NCBI GenBank assembly: GCA_022820125.1
Contig: JAJEGA010000044.1
Coordinates: forward strand, 1-56,945
Direction: 5' to 3'
Length of the DNA stretch: 56,945 nt
Origin: Anaerolineae bacterium
GTDB taxonomy: Bacteria; Chloroflexota; Anaerolineae; Aggregatilineales; Phototrophicaceae
A program made the translations under genes and the position numbers. This document shows positions 1 to 9,065 of this stretch, piece after piece (position 1 is the stretch's first letter; every line of letters starts with the position of its first letter). The notes below the pieces were generated by a model that did not search any database, had not been told where the DNA came from, and saw only the letters and a list, made by a program, of their open reading frames with translations.

Positions 1-93
1 CTGGTGGAATGTTTCATCAATAAGCTCAAGCATTTCCGCCGGGTCTTTTCCCGATATGAGAAACTGGATACTTCGTATCTCGGTTTTCTCCAC
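1..93 (-). CDS. Possible 5' end of a gene running off the left edge
   Basis: Reading the minus strand from a GTG at position 93 gives an open frame of 31 codons to the window edge, ending ISGKDPAEMLELIDETFHQ. The frame is closed by a stop at 115-117, so a start must lie in between. The translation looks protein-like (balanced charge, amphipathic helix), and a weak AAGAG lies about 10 bases upstream of the GTG. I do not recognise the family. It could also be a chance frame or a remnant, because only 93 bases are visible. Confidence 0.25.
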   Translation of the reverse strand, partial: MEKTEIRSIQFLISGKDPAEMLELIDETFHQ

Positions 94-180
94 TTTGTCG
101 GCGCTCTTATCTGGTTACGATAGAATGTCAACAGAACCTAGGCAATCTTTGCCAATCGATCGCGCCATTCCCTCGCTGGC

Positions 181-1167
181 TCAAAGCAGATCTTGTATCG
201 CCTCGCGCTCCGCGAGCAATTCAGCTTCCGAGTCTTTGATCTTCTCCACGGCGTATGCGCTGAGGTCAAGACCGTCAACCAGGGAGACCGCCCCGTCCCC
301 GTCCGCGCGCAAGGGGAAGGAGTAGATTAGTCCATCGGCGATATCATAGGGATTGCCCTCGCTGGCGATGGCGGCGCTGAACCAATCGCCTTCGGGCGTC
401 GCTGCTGTCAGGCTGCGGATGGTATCCAGGGCGGCGTTGGCGGCGCTGGCAGCCGAGCTCTTGCCGCGCGCCTTGATGACGGCGGCGCCCCGATCTTGCA
501 CCGTCGACATGAAATCGCCTTCCAGCCAGCCGCGATCGCCGATGACAGACTCGACGCTCTTACCCTTGACGCGCGCGTGTTCAAAGTTCGGGAATTGCGT
601 TGTGCTGTGGTTGCCCCAGATCGCGAGCCTGCTAACCGCGCTGACTGGCGCGCCGGCTTTCTGCGCAAGTTGGGCTTTGGCTCGGTTCTCGTCCAGGCGA
701 GTCATGGCAAAGAAACGCTCGGCGGGGATGTCGGGCGCGTTGGCTTTGGCGACCAGGCAATTGGAATTGCAGGGGTTCGCCACGGTCAGCACGCGAATGT
801 CGCTGGCGGCCTGCTCATTCAGCGCACGCCCCTGCTCGACGAAAATCGGTCCATTAGCCGCAATCAAGTCGCTGCGCTCCATGCCGGGTCCGCGTGGCAT
901 GCCGCCAACCAGGATCGCCCAGTTGGCGTCTTTGAAGGCGACATTAGGGTCGTCAGAGATGATGACATCCTGCAGCAAGGGCTGGGCGCTGTCCTCCAGT
1001 TCCATCACCACGCCGCGGAGGGCGTCCATCGCCGGCGGGATTTCGAGAATGTTAAGCGCCACCGGCTGATCGGCGCCGAAGACTTCGCCATTGCCGATGC
1101 GAAAGAGCAGGCTGTAGGCGATCTGGCCCGCGCCACCGGTGACCGCTACTCGAATAGGTTGCGTCAT
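181..1167 (-). CDS. mdh: Malate dehydrogenase, NAD-dependent
   Basis: Interconverts malate and oxaloacetate in the cytoplasm as part of the TCA cycle. The 328-residue protein has the usual length. The N-terminal Rossmann loop [10 protein letters not shown] is at residues 11-20. The substrate arginines lie in the mobile loop PRGPGMER (91-98). The NAD-contact strand ends in ANPCN (130-134), and the catalytic histidine is in IWGNHS (183-188). The pattern fits the long 'type 2' malate dehydrogenases (cytosolic or Thermus-like) rather than the lactate-dehydrogenase-like class. The ATG at 1167 is preceded by AGGAGAGG on the minus strand. A TACAAT box about 55 bases upstream of the start, with a poor TGAACA 18 bases before it, may be its promoter. 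It is codirectional with the phosphatase gene, 85 bases away. Confidence 0.96.
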   Translation of the reverse strand: MTQPIRVAVTGGAGQIAYSLLFRIGNGEVFGADQPVALNILEIPPAMDALRGVVMELEDSAQPLLQDVIISDDPNVAFKDANWAILVGGMPRGPGMERSDLIAANGPIFVEQGRALNEQAASDIRVLTVANPCNSNCLVAKANAPDIPAERFFAMTRLDENRAKAQLAQKAGAPVSAVSRLAIWGNHSTTQFPNFEHARVKGKSVESVIGDRGWLEGDFMSTVQDRGAAVIKARGKSSAASAANAALDTIRSLTAATPEGDWFSAAIASEGNPYDIADGLIYSFPLRADGDGAVSLVDGLDLSAYAVEKIKDSEAELLAEREAIQDLL

Positions 1168-1252
1168 ACGAAGGTTTCCTCTCCTGATTCTATGTCGCCA
1201 AGCCGGCGCGATTGTAGCGGAAAAGCGCTCTCTTGTTCAGAGAAGATCGGGT

Positions 1253-1855
1253 TTATCCGGCCTCCTGCGGCAGCTCGGCAAAGGCGCTAATCCGCCAGGT
1301 GTCCTCGAATCGATCCAGCGTTGTGATCGCGGTATTCTTCATCGCTTTGTCGGGCAGATGGGCAAACATTGAAGCGAGCAGAATCATCATAGCTGAGCTG
1401 TGCCCGACCAGGGCTACCGTTGCCAAATCGGCTGTGCCGGTGATGTCGTCCCAAGCCGCCTGCATCCGGCGCTGGACGTCAAGCCGCGATTCGCCGCCCG
1501 GGACGCGAAAGGGGCGATATCCCGATTCCCATTTCCGGTAGGCTGCGGGAAAGCGCGCTTTGACCTCGGCAAAGGTGTGCCCCTCAAAATCGCCGAATGC
1601 GATCTCGGCCAGGCGCTCATCCTGGCGCACGCTTTGCCCCAGGGCGTCGCCGATTATCTGCGCTGTCTCCAGCGCCCGCGAACGCGGACTGGCGTAAAGG
1701 GCGTCGATCGCGACCGTCTTGAGACGCCTTGCCAGCGCTCTCGATTGCGCGCGACCGCAATCGTTTAAGGGAACAGGCAGCGCTCCCTGCAAACGATGTT
1801 CGATATTGAAATCGGTCTGACCATGACGAATGAACAGAACTCGGTTTACGCTCAT
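1253..1855 (-). CDS. Histidine phosphatase family protein (phosphoglycerate mutase-like)
   Basis: A 200-residue protein of the histidine phosphatase superfamily. The phospho-acceptor motif IRHGQT lies near residues 8-13 and the second catalytic histidine is in VALVGHSS about 30 residues before the C terminus. The motif RALETAQII is typical of the broad-specificity phosphatase or GpmB-like branch, so cofactor-dependent mutase activity is not implied. The open frame extends another 80 codons upstream, but that part is cysteine- and glutamine-rich and overlaps the divergent gene. I place the start at the ATG at 1855, preceded by AGGGG. A GTG one codon upstream is an alternative. The substrate cannot be told from sequence. 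Confidence 0.85.
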   Translation of the reverse strand: MSVNRVLFIRHGQTDFNIEHRLQGALPVPLNDCGRAQSRALARRLKTVAIDALYASPRSRALETAQIIGDALGQSVRQDERLAEIAFGDFEGHTFAEVKARFPAAYRKWESGYRPFRVPGGESRLDVQRRMQAAWDDITGTADLATVALVGHSSAMMILLASMFAHLPDKAMKNTAITTLDRFEDTWRISAFAELPQEAG

Positions 1856-1870
1856 CACATCCCCTAAGAC

Positions 1871-1899
1871 TTGACGGAATTGCGGGTCAAAGGCAAAAT
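1871..1899 (+). promoter_or_regulatory. Possible sigma-70 promoter for the small membrane protein
   Basis: TTGACG (1871-1876) and CAAAAT (1894-1899) are separated by 17 bases in the space between the divergent phosphatase and membrane-protein genes. The -35 is good and the -10 matches 4 of 6. It only makes sense if the membrane protein starts at the GTG at 1943 and not at the upstream ATG. Confidence 0.3.
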
Positions 1900-1942
1900 G
1901 ACAACAGTGCGGCAGTGTATCATTGTAAAGGGCAGTATTCGA

Positions 1943-2224
1943 GTGACAGAAGAACAGAGCAGTGTAAATCCCCAGCCCAGCAAGCTGACGCAGTATGGAT
2001 TGGCGCTGGTTGGCGGCGCCGGCATGACGCTGCTGATATTGGGCGCCAGTATCGGCGTCATCTACGGCGCCAGCCTGGACGCGACATCGACGCATTCACT
2101 GGGCTTGGCGCTTGTCATTGGCTTGTTCTTGCTCATCCTCGCCATTGGATTCTGGCTGGGTTGGGCGCGCCCCTTTGAACGCTTTGACGACATCAATGTT
2201 CCGGCGGAAGCTGAGCATCACTAA
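1943..2224 (+). CDS. Small two-helix membrane protein, unknown function
   Basis: A hypothetical protein of 93 residues if the GTG at 1943 is used. Its frame is open from an ATG at 1871, giving 117 residues, but the extra 24 residues look non-coding and would cover the likely promoter. Two hydrophobic segments are clear: one around GLALVGGAGMTLLILGA and one around LGLALVIGLFLLILAIGFW. They are followed by WARPFERFDD and a short acidic, histidine-ended tail. Weak AAAGGG precedes the GTG. It lies 8 bases before the next gene and 500 bases before era, so it may be cotranscribed with them. I do not recognise a family. Confidence 0.6.
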   Translation: MTEEQSSVNPQPSKLTQYGLALVGGAGMTLLILGASIGVIYGASLDATSTHSLGLALVIGLFLLILAIGFWLGWARPFERFDDINVPAEAEHH

Positions 2225-2232
2225 GGCTCAAC

Positions 2233-2736
2233 TTGAAGCGAAAATCTGAGGCGCCGCGGCAGCCCCTTTCCGAGCGTGTCTCCGGAGTCGTAACCGAAAT
2301 TGACGGGCATGCGCTGCTCTCGGCAAAAGCTTTGCCCGGGGGCGAGGCTATCGCTCGCGGCGATTTGATACTGCGTTACGGCATCACGTTCCTGGGCAAG
2401 CCGCGCTTATCCATCGTGCCGCAGCTTGTGGTCGCCGATTATGGCGAACTGCTGAACGGCGAAGAGGCTTGGGCTTTCCTGATGAGCAGCGCGCATCTCT
2501 ATCCTCGCGCTGATGTTTGCGGCTTTCTCAACGATGGCAAGGATGACATGGTGGCGCTTAAACAGTTGGATTTCGATCATCCCTTTGATGTCTTCGTCTA
2601 CCGACAATTGCAAGATGAACTTCCAATGCTTAAGTTGTCCGCGCTTGTCGCCGAAGAGCCGGCGCCGTTTCCCAAGCGCTTGACGCGGCAGCTTCCACGC
2701 TTCGACAGCCTGAGCGCTTGGCGGCGGAATGAATGA
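2233..2736 (+). CDS. Conserved-looking protein of unknown function, TTG start
   Basis: A soluble 167-residue protein with no signal peptide or membrane segment. The only sensible start is the TTG at 2233, 8 bases after the preceding stop. The stop overlaps the era start by 8 bases, which suggests translational coupling with era. The middle part (GDLILRYGITFLGKPRLSI, then an alternating beta/alpha pattern) looks like a compact mixed domain, and the C-terminal end is basic (FPKRLTRQLPRF). I do not recognise the family. The coupling makes a role in translation, ribosome assembly or RNA handling possible, but this is inference from position only. Confidence 0.7.
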   Translation: MKRKSEAPRQPLSERVSGVVTEIDGHALLSAKALPGGEAIARGDLILRYGITFLGKPRLSIVPQLVVADYGELLNGEEAWAFLMSSAHLYPRADVCGFLNDGKDDMVALKQLDFDHPFDVFVYRQLQDELPMLKLSALVAEEPAPFPKRLTRQLPRFDSLSAWRRNE

Positions 2737-3664
2737 ACTGGAGTCGATCTTCAGCGATGATTGGGGCGAAGATCATCGCTCAGGTTTGGTCGCCGTGGTC
2801 GGGAAGCCCAACGTCGGCAAATCCACCCTGATTAACGCGATCCTGGGGCAGAAGATCGCCATCGCAACCGCCAAACCACAGACGACGCGTCAACGTCAGT
2901 TGGGCATATACACCAGCGACGAGGCGCAAATCCTCCTTATAGACACGCCGGGCATCCACAAGCCCAAGTCCGTCTTGGGCAATTATATGGTCGGAGTCGC
3001 GCATGATGCCCTGAAAGATGCCGATGTCATACTGTGGATCCTCGATGCCGCGGCGCCCCCGACCGACGGCGACCGAAATATAGCCTCGCTCTTGGAAAAG
3101 ATTGTGCCCAGGACGCCGAGAGTTCTCGCCTTGAACAAGACAGACTTGGCTCCCGATAATATAGACTTCGAAGAACACCTGTCACTCTGCGAGCGCCAGA
3201 GCGCGCTGCCCATCAGCGCCGAGAAAAGGCGCGGCATCGCTGGGCTGATCGGCTGCCTGATTCCGCTGCTGCCGCGAGGACCGCGTTATTATCCCGCGGA
3301 CCAGGCGAGCGAAGCCAATCTGAGATTTATCGCGGCTGAGATCATTCGCGAACGCATCATCGAGCTAACCAGCGACGAGATCCCGCACGCGGTGGCTGTG
3401 GAGATAACGGAATTTCGGGAAAAGCGCCATATTACGCAAATCGAAGCCTCGATCTTTGTTGAGCGCGGGTCGCAAAAGGGCATCATCATTGGCAAGCGTG
3501 GGGGCATGATCAAGCGGATCGGCATTGAGGCGCGCGCCGAGCTGGAGGCATTGCTTGAGGCGCGCGTGAATCTGGAAACCCGCGTCAAGGTACAGAAGAA
3601 TTGGCGCGGCAATGCCGAGTTCATGCGGCGTATCGGCTATCGATTACCCAAGCGCGGTCGCTAA
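2729..3664 (+). CDS. era: GTPase Era, 16S rRNA/30S assembly factor
   Basis: Era binds GTP and the 3' end of 16S rRNA during 30S maturation. The 311-residue protein is the usual length. The G1 loop GKPNVGKS is at 25-32, G3 DTPG at 72-75, G4 NKTD at 136-139 and the G5 SAEK near 163. A C-terminal KH RNA-binding domain has the GxxG-type loop in IIGKRGGMIKRIG (about 253-265). The ATG at 2729 lies inside the end of the upstream unknown gene (8-base overlap). The gene converges on ribF with only 7 bases between the two stop codons, so the transcripts must overlap or terminate inside each other. Confidence 0.97.
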   Translation: MNELESIFSDDWGEDHRSGLVAVVGKPNVGKSTLINAILGQKIAIATAKPQTTRQRQLGIYTSDEAQILLIDTPGIHKPKSVLGNYMVGVAHDALKDADVILWILDAAAPPTDGDRNIASLLEKIVPRTPRVLALNKTDLAPDNIDFEEHLSLCERQSALPISAEKRRGIAGLIGCLIPLLPRGPRYYPADQASEANLRFIAAEIIRERIIELTSDEIPHAVAVEITEFREKRHITQIEASIFVERGSQKGIIIGKRGGMIKRIGIEARAELEALLEARVNLETRVKVQKNWRGNAEFMRRIGYRLPKRGR

Positions 3665-3671
3665 TAGGCGC

Positions 3672-4601
3672 CTATCGGCTTTTTAAGCTGCGGCGCGCCG
3701 CGGCGATGTCGGCTTGTATCTGCTTCACCAGCGCGTCCAAGCCGCTGAATTTCTGTTCGGGCCGCAGCCGTTGCTCGAATGAGAGTTCAATTCGCTCGCC
3801 GTAGATGTCGCGGTCAAAATCCAGCAAGTGCGCTTCAATCGTGACGGCGTCGCCAGAGAAGGTGGGACGCGTGCCGATATTGGTCGCCGCTTGAAAGATC
3901 TCTTCCCCAATGCGCGCCCAGCCGGCGTAGACGCCATTAGCCGGGATAATCTGTTCGGACCAGACCTTCACGTTCGCTGTAGGCGCGCCGATGATCCGTC
4001 CGCGTTGCTCGCCGAGGACGACCGGTCCTCCTATGGCGTAGGCGCGGCCCAGCATCGCTTTTGCCGCGCTCATGTTTCCATTGCGAACATGCTCGCGAAT
4101 GGTTGAACTACGAATGAACTGCTGGCTGGATTGCGAGGTAATCAATTCAACCGCCGATACGTCAAAACCGCGCTTCTTGCCCTGGGCGCGCAGATAACGC
4201 ACATCGCCCTGGCGCTGGAAACCGAGCGCGAAATCAGCGCCCACCCAGATTTCCCTGATCCGCAAATTCGTGACGAGCAGATCAACAAACTCAGCCGCTT
4301 GAAGACGGCGGGTCTCCTCGTCAAATGGATGCGTGATGACCAGATCAACGCCCAGATTCAGCAGCAGCTCGGCTCGCTTTTCCGGCGTCGTTAAATAGTA
4401 GCGCGTCTTGACCTGTTCCAACAGCTTGTCGGGATGCGGGTAAAAGGTGAGGACGATCGCCTTGTTCCCGGAAGCGCGCGCGCTATCGATCAGGCGCTGG
4501 ATGAGCTGTTGATGGCCCAGGTGCACGCCATCAAAGACGCCAATTGTCACCAGCGAATCGGCATCAAGTTTCGCATCTTCTAAGCGACGCAGGTGTGTCA
4601 T
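3672..4601 (-). CDS. ribF: Bifunctional riboflavin kinase / FAD synthetase
   Basis: Converts riboflavin to FMN and then FAD. The 309 residues contain the N-terminal nucleotidyltransferase signature GVFDGVHLGHQ (near 22-32) and a DLVITHPFDEE segment. The C-terminal flavokinase domain has GRIIGAPTANV and NIGTRPTF, followed by the acidic HLLDFDRDIYGE stretch that carries the kinase catalytic glutamate region. This is the last gene of the nusA operon, 33 bases after truB. The truB-ribF order is common in bacteria. Confidence 0.96.
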   Translation of the reverse strand: MTHLRRLEDAKLDADSLVTIGVFDGVHLGHQQLIQRLIDSARASGNKAIVLTFYPHPDKLLEQVKTRYYLTTPEKRAELLLNLGVDLVITHPFDEETRRLQAAEFVDLLVTNLRIREIWVGADFALGFQRQGDVRYLRAQGKKRGFDVSAVELITSQSSQQFIRSSTIREHVRNGNMSAAKAMLGRAYAIGGPVVLGEQRGRIIGAPTANVKVWSEQIIPANGVYAGWARIGEEIFQAATNIGTRPTFSGDAVTIEAHLLDFDRDIYGERIELSFEQRLRPEQKFSGLDALVKQIQADIAAARRSLKSR

Positions 4602-4634
4602 TGGATTTTCAAATCGCCTGGGCTCGCCGCAATC

Positions 4635-5537
4635 CTACAACGACCGGCTCGCGAATACCTTTCGCGGTTTCCACCGATCGTCTCGGGGTTCGAGAATAGC
4701 GACCAGCCGCCTCGCATCATCAAAGGCAAAAACAGTTGAATCGGCTATGTTTGGTTGGCGGCAAATGAATCGACCGTGCCGCAGCGCTTCATTTTCATCG
4801 GCGCTCAGCGTGACGCGGGTGAATCCGGCCAGCGCGTCGTAGGGCGTCGTGACGCGCCACAGCCATTCGCCGCTGCTGACAATGGCATCCAGCGCGAGGC
4901 TGTCGCTCAGCTTGAATGCGCCGCTGGCGGTCCGGGTGAGGGCGGAAAGATAGCCGCCGACCCCCAATGCAGCGCCTAGATCATGCGCCAGGCTACGAAT
5001 ATACGTGCCGGCGCCGCATTCAATTTCGAGCTCCAGGACGGGATTGCGCCAGGACAGCAGCTTAATCGACTGAATCGTGACAGCGCGCGGCTCCCGCTGA
5101 ACGGTCTTCCCTTGCCGCGCCAGTTCGTAGAGCTTCTTGCCGCCTACTTTGACGGCGCTGTACATTGGCGGCGCCTGTTCAATCGCACCGATGAAACCTG
5201 TCAAAGCTCGCTCGATATCGGCTCGCTGGATATGGTCGGCGCAGCGGCGCTCAGTGATATCGCCGGCGCCATCATAGGTGGTTGTGCTGAGGCCGAGCGT
5301 TATCTGCGCTTGGTAAACTTTGCGACCGCGCATGATGAATTCGCTAAGTCGCGTCGCCGCGCCCAGGCAGATGACCAGTACGCCGCCAGCCAGAGGATCC
5401 AAGGTGCCGGCGTGGCCCGCCTTCCTGGCGCCGGTCAGCGCGCGGAAGTGGCGGCGCGTGCGCGCGACCACGTCATGGCTGGTCACATGGAGAGGCTTGT
5501 TGACGTTGAGAAAGCCGGCGGCGCAGATTTCATTCAA
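4635..5537 (-). CDS. truB: tRNA pseudouridine(55) synthase TruB
   Basis: Makes pseudouridine 55 in the T loop of tRNAs. The catalytic aspartate is in HAGTLDPLAGG (D47 by my start). KVGGKKLYELARQG and the C-terminal PUA-like tail follow. The frame is open for 58 codons further upstream, but that part overlaps the nrnA gene in another frame and is not TruB-like. The start fitting the family (N-terminal FLNVNKP about ten residues in) is the TTG at 5537, with GGAAGG about 10 bases upstream. It overlaps the end of nrnA by 8 bases. The resulting protein has 300 residues, normal for TruB. Confidence 0.94.
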   Translation of the reverse strand: MNEICAAGFLNVNKPLHVTSHDVVARTRRHFRALTGARKAGHAGTLDPLAGGVLVICLGAATRLSEFIMRGRKVYQAQITLGLSTTTYDGAGDITERRCADHIQRADIERALTGFIGAIEQAPPMYSAVKVGGKKLYELARQGKTVQREPRAVTIQSIKLLSWRNPVLELEIECGAGTYIRSLAHDLGAALGVGGYLSALTRTASGAFKLSDSLALDAIVSSGEWLWRVTTPYDALAGFTRVTLSADENEALRHGRFICRQPNIADSTVFAFDDARRLVAILEPRDDRWKPRKVFASRSL

Positions 5538-6537
5538 GCGAGGCAGACCCTTCCCGTATGGCTTGGCGCGCCAATGGCAGCACGACATCCCGCACTTGCT
5601 GCAAGCTGCCGTCCACGGTGCAGCCGGAAGCCAGCGTGTGGCCCCCGCCGCCAAGTTGAAGGGCGAGGCTGGCGACATCGTATCCAGGCTTGGCGCGAAA
5701 ACCCACCTCAACTTGTTCCTCGGGCAATTCCTTGAATACGATCGAAACTTTGGCTTTATCGACCGTCACGAGGTAGCTCACCAAGCCGCCGTCGCCGGCA
5801 TTCTGCAAGCCCGCTTGGCGGAGATCGCATTGGCTGACTGTGGCATAAATCAAGCCGTCTTGCAACTGAACCGACGGCAGCGCCAATTTCCAGAGTTCAA
5901 CTTCATTGTATGTTCGCTTATTAAGCGTCCGCGCCATGATATGCGCAAGCGGAGCGCCCTTGCTCATCAAATCTTGCGCAATCTCCAGTGTACGGCTGTT
6001 TGTGGCGCTGATGCGAAATCCTTGCGTATCGGTAACCAGACCGGTCAACAGCGCGAAGGCTGTCGCCCCCGAAATAGCATCGCCGAGGTAGATGAGAAAG
6101 TTGTATACGATTTCCACCGCAGCGACCGCTTCAGGCGCGATCAGGTGGATATCGCCGTAACGCGTATTGGTGGGGTGGTGATCGAGATTGATGACATTTT
6201 TGCTATGCGCCATGCCATAGGCGCCGGCGCGGCCAATGCGCTCGAGATCGCTGGAATCGAGCGTGATCATCAAGTCGTATTCGCCGGCGTCGACGCTGGG
6301 CAGCACGGTATCGCTATTGGGAATGAAGCGCAGCTCATGAGGGACGCCGTCGTCGATTGCCGCAGTGACCTGCTTGCCGCGCTGCCGCAAGGGGCCGGCC
6401 ATGCCCAATAATGAGCCGACTGCATCGCCGTCGGGCGCGATGTGGGAGACGAGGAGAACCGACTGCGCGCCGGCGATGGCTTCGGATGCTGCCCGCCATT
6501 GCGGCTCAGCGTGACGGGTCGTCTGCATTGGCTGCAT
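5530..6537 (-). CDS. nrnA: DHH/DHHA1 phosphoesterase (NrnA-type oligoribonuclease / pAp phosphatase)
   Basis: The 335-residue protein has the full DHH signature. Motif I SHIAPDGDAVGS is followed by motif II LMITLDSSD, then NLDHHPTN as the DHH motif. The substrate-binding GGGGH motif, continuing as TLASG, lies near the C terminus in the DHHA1 domain. NrnA-type enzymes degrade nanoRNAs and dephosphorylate 3'-phosphoadenosine 5'-phosphate with Mn2+. Its position between rbfA and truB is the usual one in Firmicutes, Actinobacteria and Chloroflexota. The start region overlaps the end of rbfA by 32 bases if the ATG at 6537 is used. An ATG three codons later is also possible. Confidence 0.93.
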   Translation of the reverse strand: MQPMQTTRHAEPQWRAASEAIAGAQSVLLVSHIAPDGDAVGSLLGMAGPLRQRGKQVTAAIDDGVPHELRFIPNSDTVLPSVDAGEYDLMITLDSSDLERIGRAGAYGMAHSKNVINLDHHPTNTRYGDIHLIAPEAVAAVEIVYNFLIYLGDAISGATAFALLTGLVTDTQGFRISATNSRTLEIAQDLMSKGAPLAHIMARTLNKRTYNEVELWKLALPSVQLQDGLIYATVSQCDLRQAGLQNAGDGGLVSYLVTVDKAKVSIVFKELPEEQVEVGFRAKPGYDVASLALQLGGGGHTLASGCTVDGSLQQVRDVVLPLARQAIREGSASLE

Positions 6538-6892
6538 CGTCGGCGATCTCCGCCGGAATGTCGAGGTTGGATATAATGGCGTTGATGCGATCGGCGTAAG
6601 CCAGGGTATGGTCCCAATAGAAAAGGAGCTCGGGCGTGTTGCGCAGCCGGATTCGCCGGCCGACTTCGCGGCGCAGATAGCCGCCCGCCCGCCGCAATCC
6701 CTGCATCACCTCGGTTTCGCGCTGCTCGTCGCCCATGGCGCTGACGTAGACTTTGGCAACCATCAACTCCGGATCAAGCGCGACTTCGGTTATGGTGATG
6801 TCTCGCAGACGCGGATCGGATACTTCACGCAAGAGCAACTGGCTGAGAATCTGGTGTATCCGTTCGCTCATTCGTTCTTGTTTTATTGACAT
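6506..6892 (-). CDS. rbfA: 30S ribosome-binding factor A
   Basis: A 128-residue single KH-like protein that helps 16S rRNA 5' end maturation. Recognisable features are RMSERIHQILSQLLLREVSDPRL at the start, ITEVALDPELMVAKVYVS in the middle and LRRAGGYLRREVGRRIRLRNTPEL with FYWDHTLAYADRIN at the end. The last of these is the RbfA core. It follows infB by 9 bases, the conserved operon order. Confidence 0.95.
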   Translation of the reverse strand: MSIKQERMSERIHQILSQLLLREVSDPRLRDITITEVALDPELMVAKVYVSAMGDEQRETEVMQGLRRAGGYLRREVGRRIRLRNTPELLFYWDHTLAYADRINAIISNLDIPAEIADDAANADDPSR

Positions 6893-6901
6893 GCGGCGCC
6901 C

Positions 6902-8713
6902 TTAGCTGACACGTTCGCGCACAAAGAATTCGATGACATCGCCTGCTTCAAAGTCGTTGACGCCATCCAGACCAATCCCGCATTCAAAACCGGTGCGCAC
7001 CTCCCGCACATCATCCTGGAAGCGCTTGAGCGACGAGACGCTGACGTTGTCATGAATAATTGTGTTGCCGCGTTTCACCCGCGCCCGGGCATTGCGCCGC
7101 GCCTCGCCTCTGCGAATGATGCTGCCGGCGATGACGCCGCTGCGCGGTATCCTGAAGGTCTGAAGCACCTCCGACTCGCCGATGACGCGATTGACGAACT
7201 TGGGCTCCAGCATGCCGTGCAAGGCGAGTTCAATGTCCTCAAACAGCTTGTAGATGATGTTGTAACGCCGGATCTCGACCCCTTGCACATCAGCAGAGGC
7301 CAAGGCGGCATTGTCTGTGCCAACATTGAAGCCGAAGATAATGGCGCTGGAGGCGCTGGCCAACATGACATCGGATTCGGTGATGCGACCGACCTCCTGG
7401 CGCAAGACGCGCACAGCGATGCCCTCTTCATTGCGCTCGGATATATTGACCAGCTCGTCGGTGATCGGCTGGAGCGACCCTTGAACATCGGCTTTAAGAA
7501 TTATTGAGAGCTCTTTGGCATCGCCAGTCTGGAATTTCTCCAGGAAATCCTCCAGGGTCATTGATGGCTGCGCTTGCCCGCCGAACTCACGCGCCCGTTC
7601 CAGAATGCGGCGCTCCTCCGCGATGCTGCGCGCCGTCTTGTCGTTCTCGGTGATTTCGAACATCACGCCCGGCGCTGGCGGCGCGTCGAGGCCGAGCACG
7701 GCCACCGGCATTGATGGCGTGGCGCGCTTGACCGGCTTGCCCGCGTGGTCAAACATGGCTTTGATTCTGCCGTAAGACGTGCCTGCAACGATGCTGTCGC
7801 TGCGTTTCATAGTGCCGTTCATCACCAGCAGCGTCGCCATCGTGCCTCGGCTCCGGTCGATCTCGGCTTCAATCACAGAACCGCGCAGAACCCCCTTGGG
7901 ATTGGCGACGATCGCGTTCTCTTCGGCGACCAGCACCAGCGCTTCAAGCAGATCTTCGACGCCTTCGCCGGACAAGGAATTGACCGGCACCATTATCGTG
8001 GCGCCATCCCAGTCATCGGGCACCAGGTCAAGATCAGCCAGTTGCTGCTTGACCAAATCGGGATTGGCGTTGTTTCGGTCCACTTTGGTGATGGCCACGA
8101 CCAGCGGCACATTGGCGGCGCGGGCGTGGTCGAGCGCCTCGCGCGTCGTCGGCATTACGCCGTCATCAGCGGCGACCACAAGGATGGCGATATCCGCGCC
8201 GTGGGCGCCGCGGGCGCGCATCGCTGTGAACGCTTCATGCCCCGGCGTGTCCAGGAAAGTTAAGATCTGCCCGCCATGCTGGGCTTGATAAGCGCCAATG
8301 TGCTGTGTTATGCCGCCAGCCTCGCCTTCGGCAACGGCGGTTTTTCGAATCGTATCAAGCAAGGTTGTCTTGCCGTGGTCCACGTGTCCAAGAATTGTAA
8401 TAATGGGTGGCCGACGCGTTAAGTCATCGGGCGATTCGCCCTCGAACATCGCGCTCCATTTTTCTTCGCGCAGCTCGGCTCGCTCTTCTTCCTCGCGCGC
8501 GGCGGCGACGGCGCTGGCGGAATGCGCCGTGAAGCCCAATTCCTCAACGACAATCGCGGCTGTATCAAAATCGATCTGCTGATTGATCGACGCCATGATG
8601 CCGTTTGAGATCAAGGTCTTCATGACGTCTATGGGGCTGCTGTCTATCAGTTCGGCCAATTCGCGAACTGTCAGATAATCCGGAACAAGGATAATCTTTG
8701 ACGCTTCAGCCAT
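6902..8713 (-). CDS. infB: Translation initiation factor IF-2 (short form)
   Basis: The GTPase that brings initiator tRNA to the 30S subunit. At 603 residues it lacks the long, charged N-terminal region of proteobacterial IF-2. It starts almost directly with the IF2_N-like segment ([17 protein letters not shown]). G1 is [12 protein letters not shown], the switch-I part is [12 protein letters not shown]3 is DTPGHEAF and G4 is ITKVDRNN. Domains II to IV follow, with the C-terminal initiator-tRNA-binding barrel ending [14 protein letters not shown] good AGGAGG-like site precedes the ATG at 8713. Confidence 0.97.
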   Translation of the reverse strand: MAEASKIILVPDYLTVRELAELIDSSPIDVMKTLISNGIMASINQQIDFDTAAIVVEELGFTAHSASAVAAAREEEERAELREEKWSAMFEGESPDDLTRRPPIITILGHVDHGKTTLLDTIRKTAVAEGEAGGITQHIGAYQAQHGGQILTFLDTPGHEAFTAMRARGAHGADIAILVVAADDGVMPTTREALDHARAANVPLVVAITKVDRNNANPDLVKQQLADLDLVPDDWDGATIMVPVNSLSGEGVEDLLEALVLVAEENAIVANPKGVLRGSVIEAEIDRSRGTMATLLVMNGTMKRSDSIVAGTSYGRIKAMFDHAGKPVKRATPSMPVAVLGLDAPPAPGVMFEITENDKTARSIAEERRILERAREFGGQAQPSMTLEDFLEKFQTGDAKELSIILKADVQGSLQPITDELVNISERNEEGIAVRVLRQEVGRITESDVMLASASSAIIFGFNVGTDNAALASADVQGVEIRRYNIIYKLFEDIELALHGMLEPKFVNRVIGESEVLQTFRIPRSGVIAGSIIRRGEARRNARARVKRGNTIIHDNVSVSSLKRFQDDVREVRTGFECGIGLDGVNDFEAGDVIEFFVRERVS

Positions 8714-8784
8714 ACCTACCTCCTTCAGTTTAGACGACCGTTCGGGGCAGGGCTGGCTTGCCTGCCTCCGCTAGCGTTGTCGCA

Positions 8785-9045
8785 TCATGATGGTGTCATC
8801 TGTCGCAGGTACTCACGGTCGTATTCGCTCAACTCTCGACGAAGCGCTTTGCCAACGATAGGGCGCGCGACCGCCTGGCGCCAACAGTCGGCGTCTGCGC
8901 ACAAGTAGGCGCCCCGGCCTGACATCTTGCCCGATTCATCAACCTGCAGCTTCCCGCGGGCGATCACTAAACGCGTCAGCGACCGCTTGTCCTGCTTGGC
9001 GCGACACACGACACAGCTGCGTTGCGGTTGATGCTTGCTCGCCAT
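8785..9045 (-). CDS. ylxR: YlxR/RnpM-family RNA-binding protein (DUF448)
   Basis: A basic 86-residue protein with the family core RSCVVCRAKQDKRSLTRLV and SGRGAYLCADADCW, including the paired cysteines. In Firmicutes the homologue RnpM modulates RNase P. It lies between nusA and infB, the canonical position. The gene ends with YLRQMTPS 71 bases before infB. Confidence 0.93.
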   Translation of the reverse strand: MASKHQPQRSCVVCRAKQDKRSLTRLVIARGKLQVDESGKMSGRGAYLCADADCWRQAVARPIVGKALRRELSEYDREYLRQMTPS

Positions 9046-9065
9046 AGTTTGTCACTGGGACTTCA

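Noticed and set aside
353..1069. Long plus-strand frames opposite mdh (for example 353-1069 and 496-1290)
   Set aside because: They run antisense to a clear malate dehydrogenase, and the high-GC codon bias of the real gene creates such frames. No family motif is visible.
3665..3690. ATAGGCGCCTAT palindrome plus TTTTT at the era/ribF junction as a terminator
   Set aside because: The palindrome has no loop and the shorter stems are weak, so I could not support a terminator.
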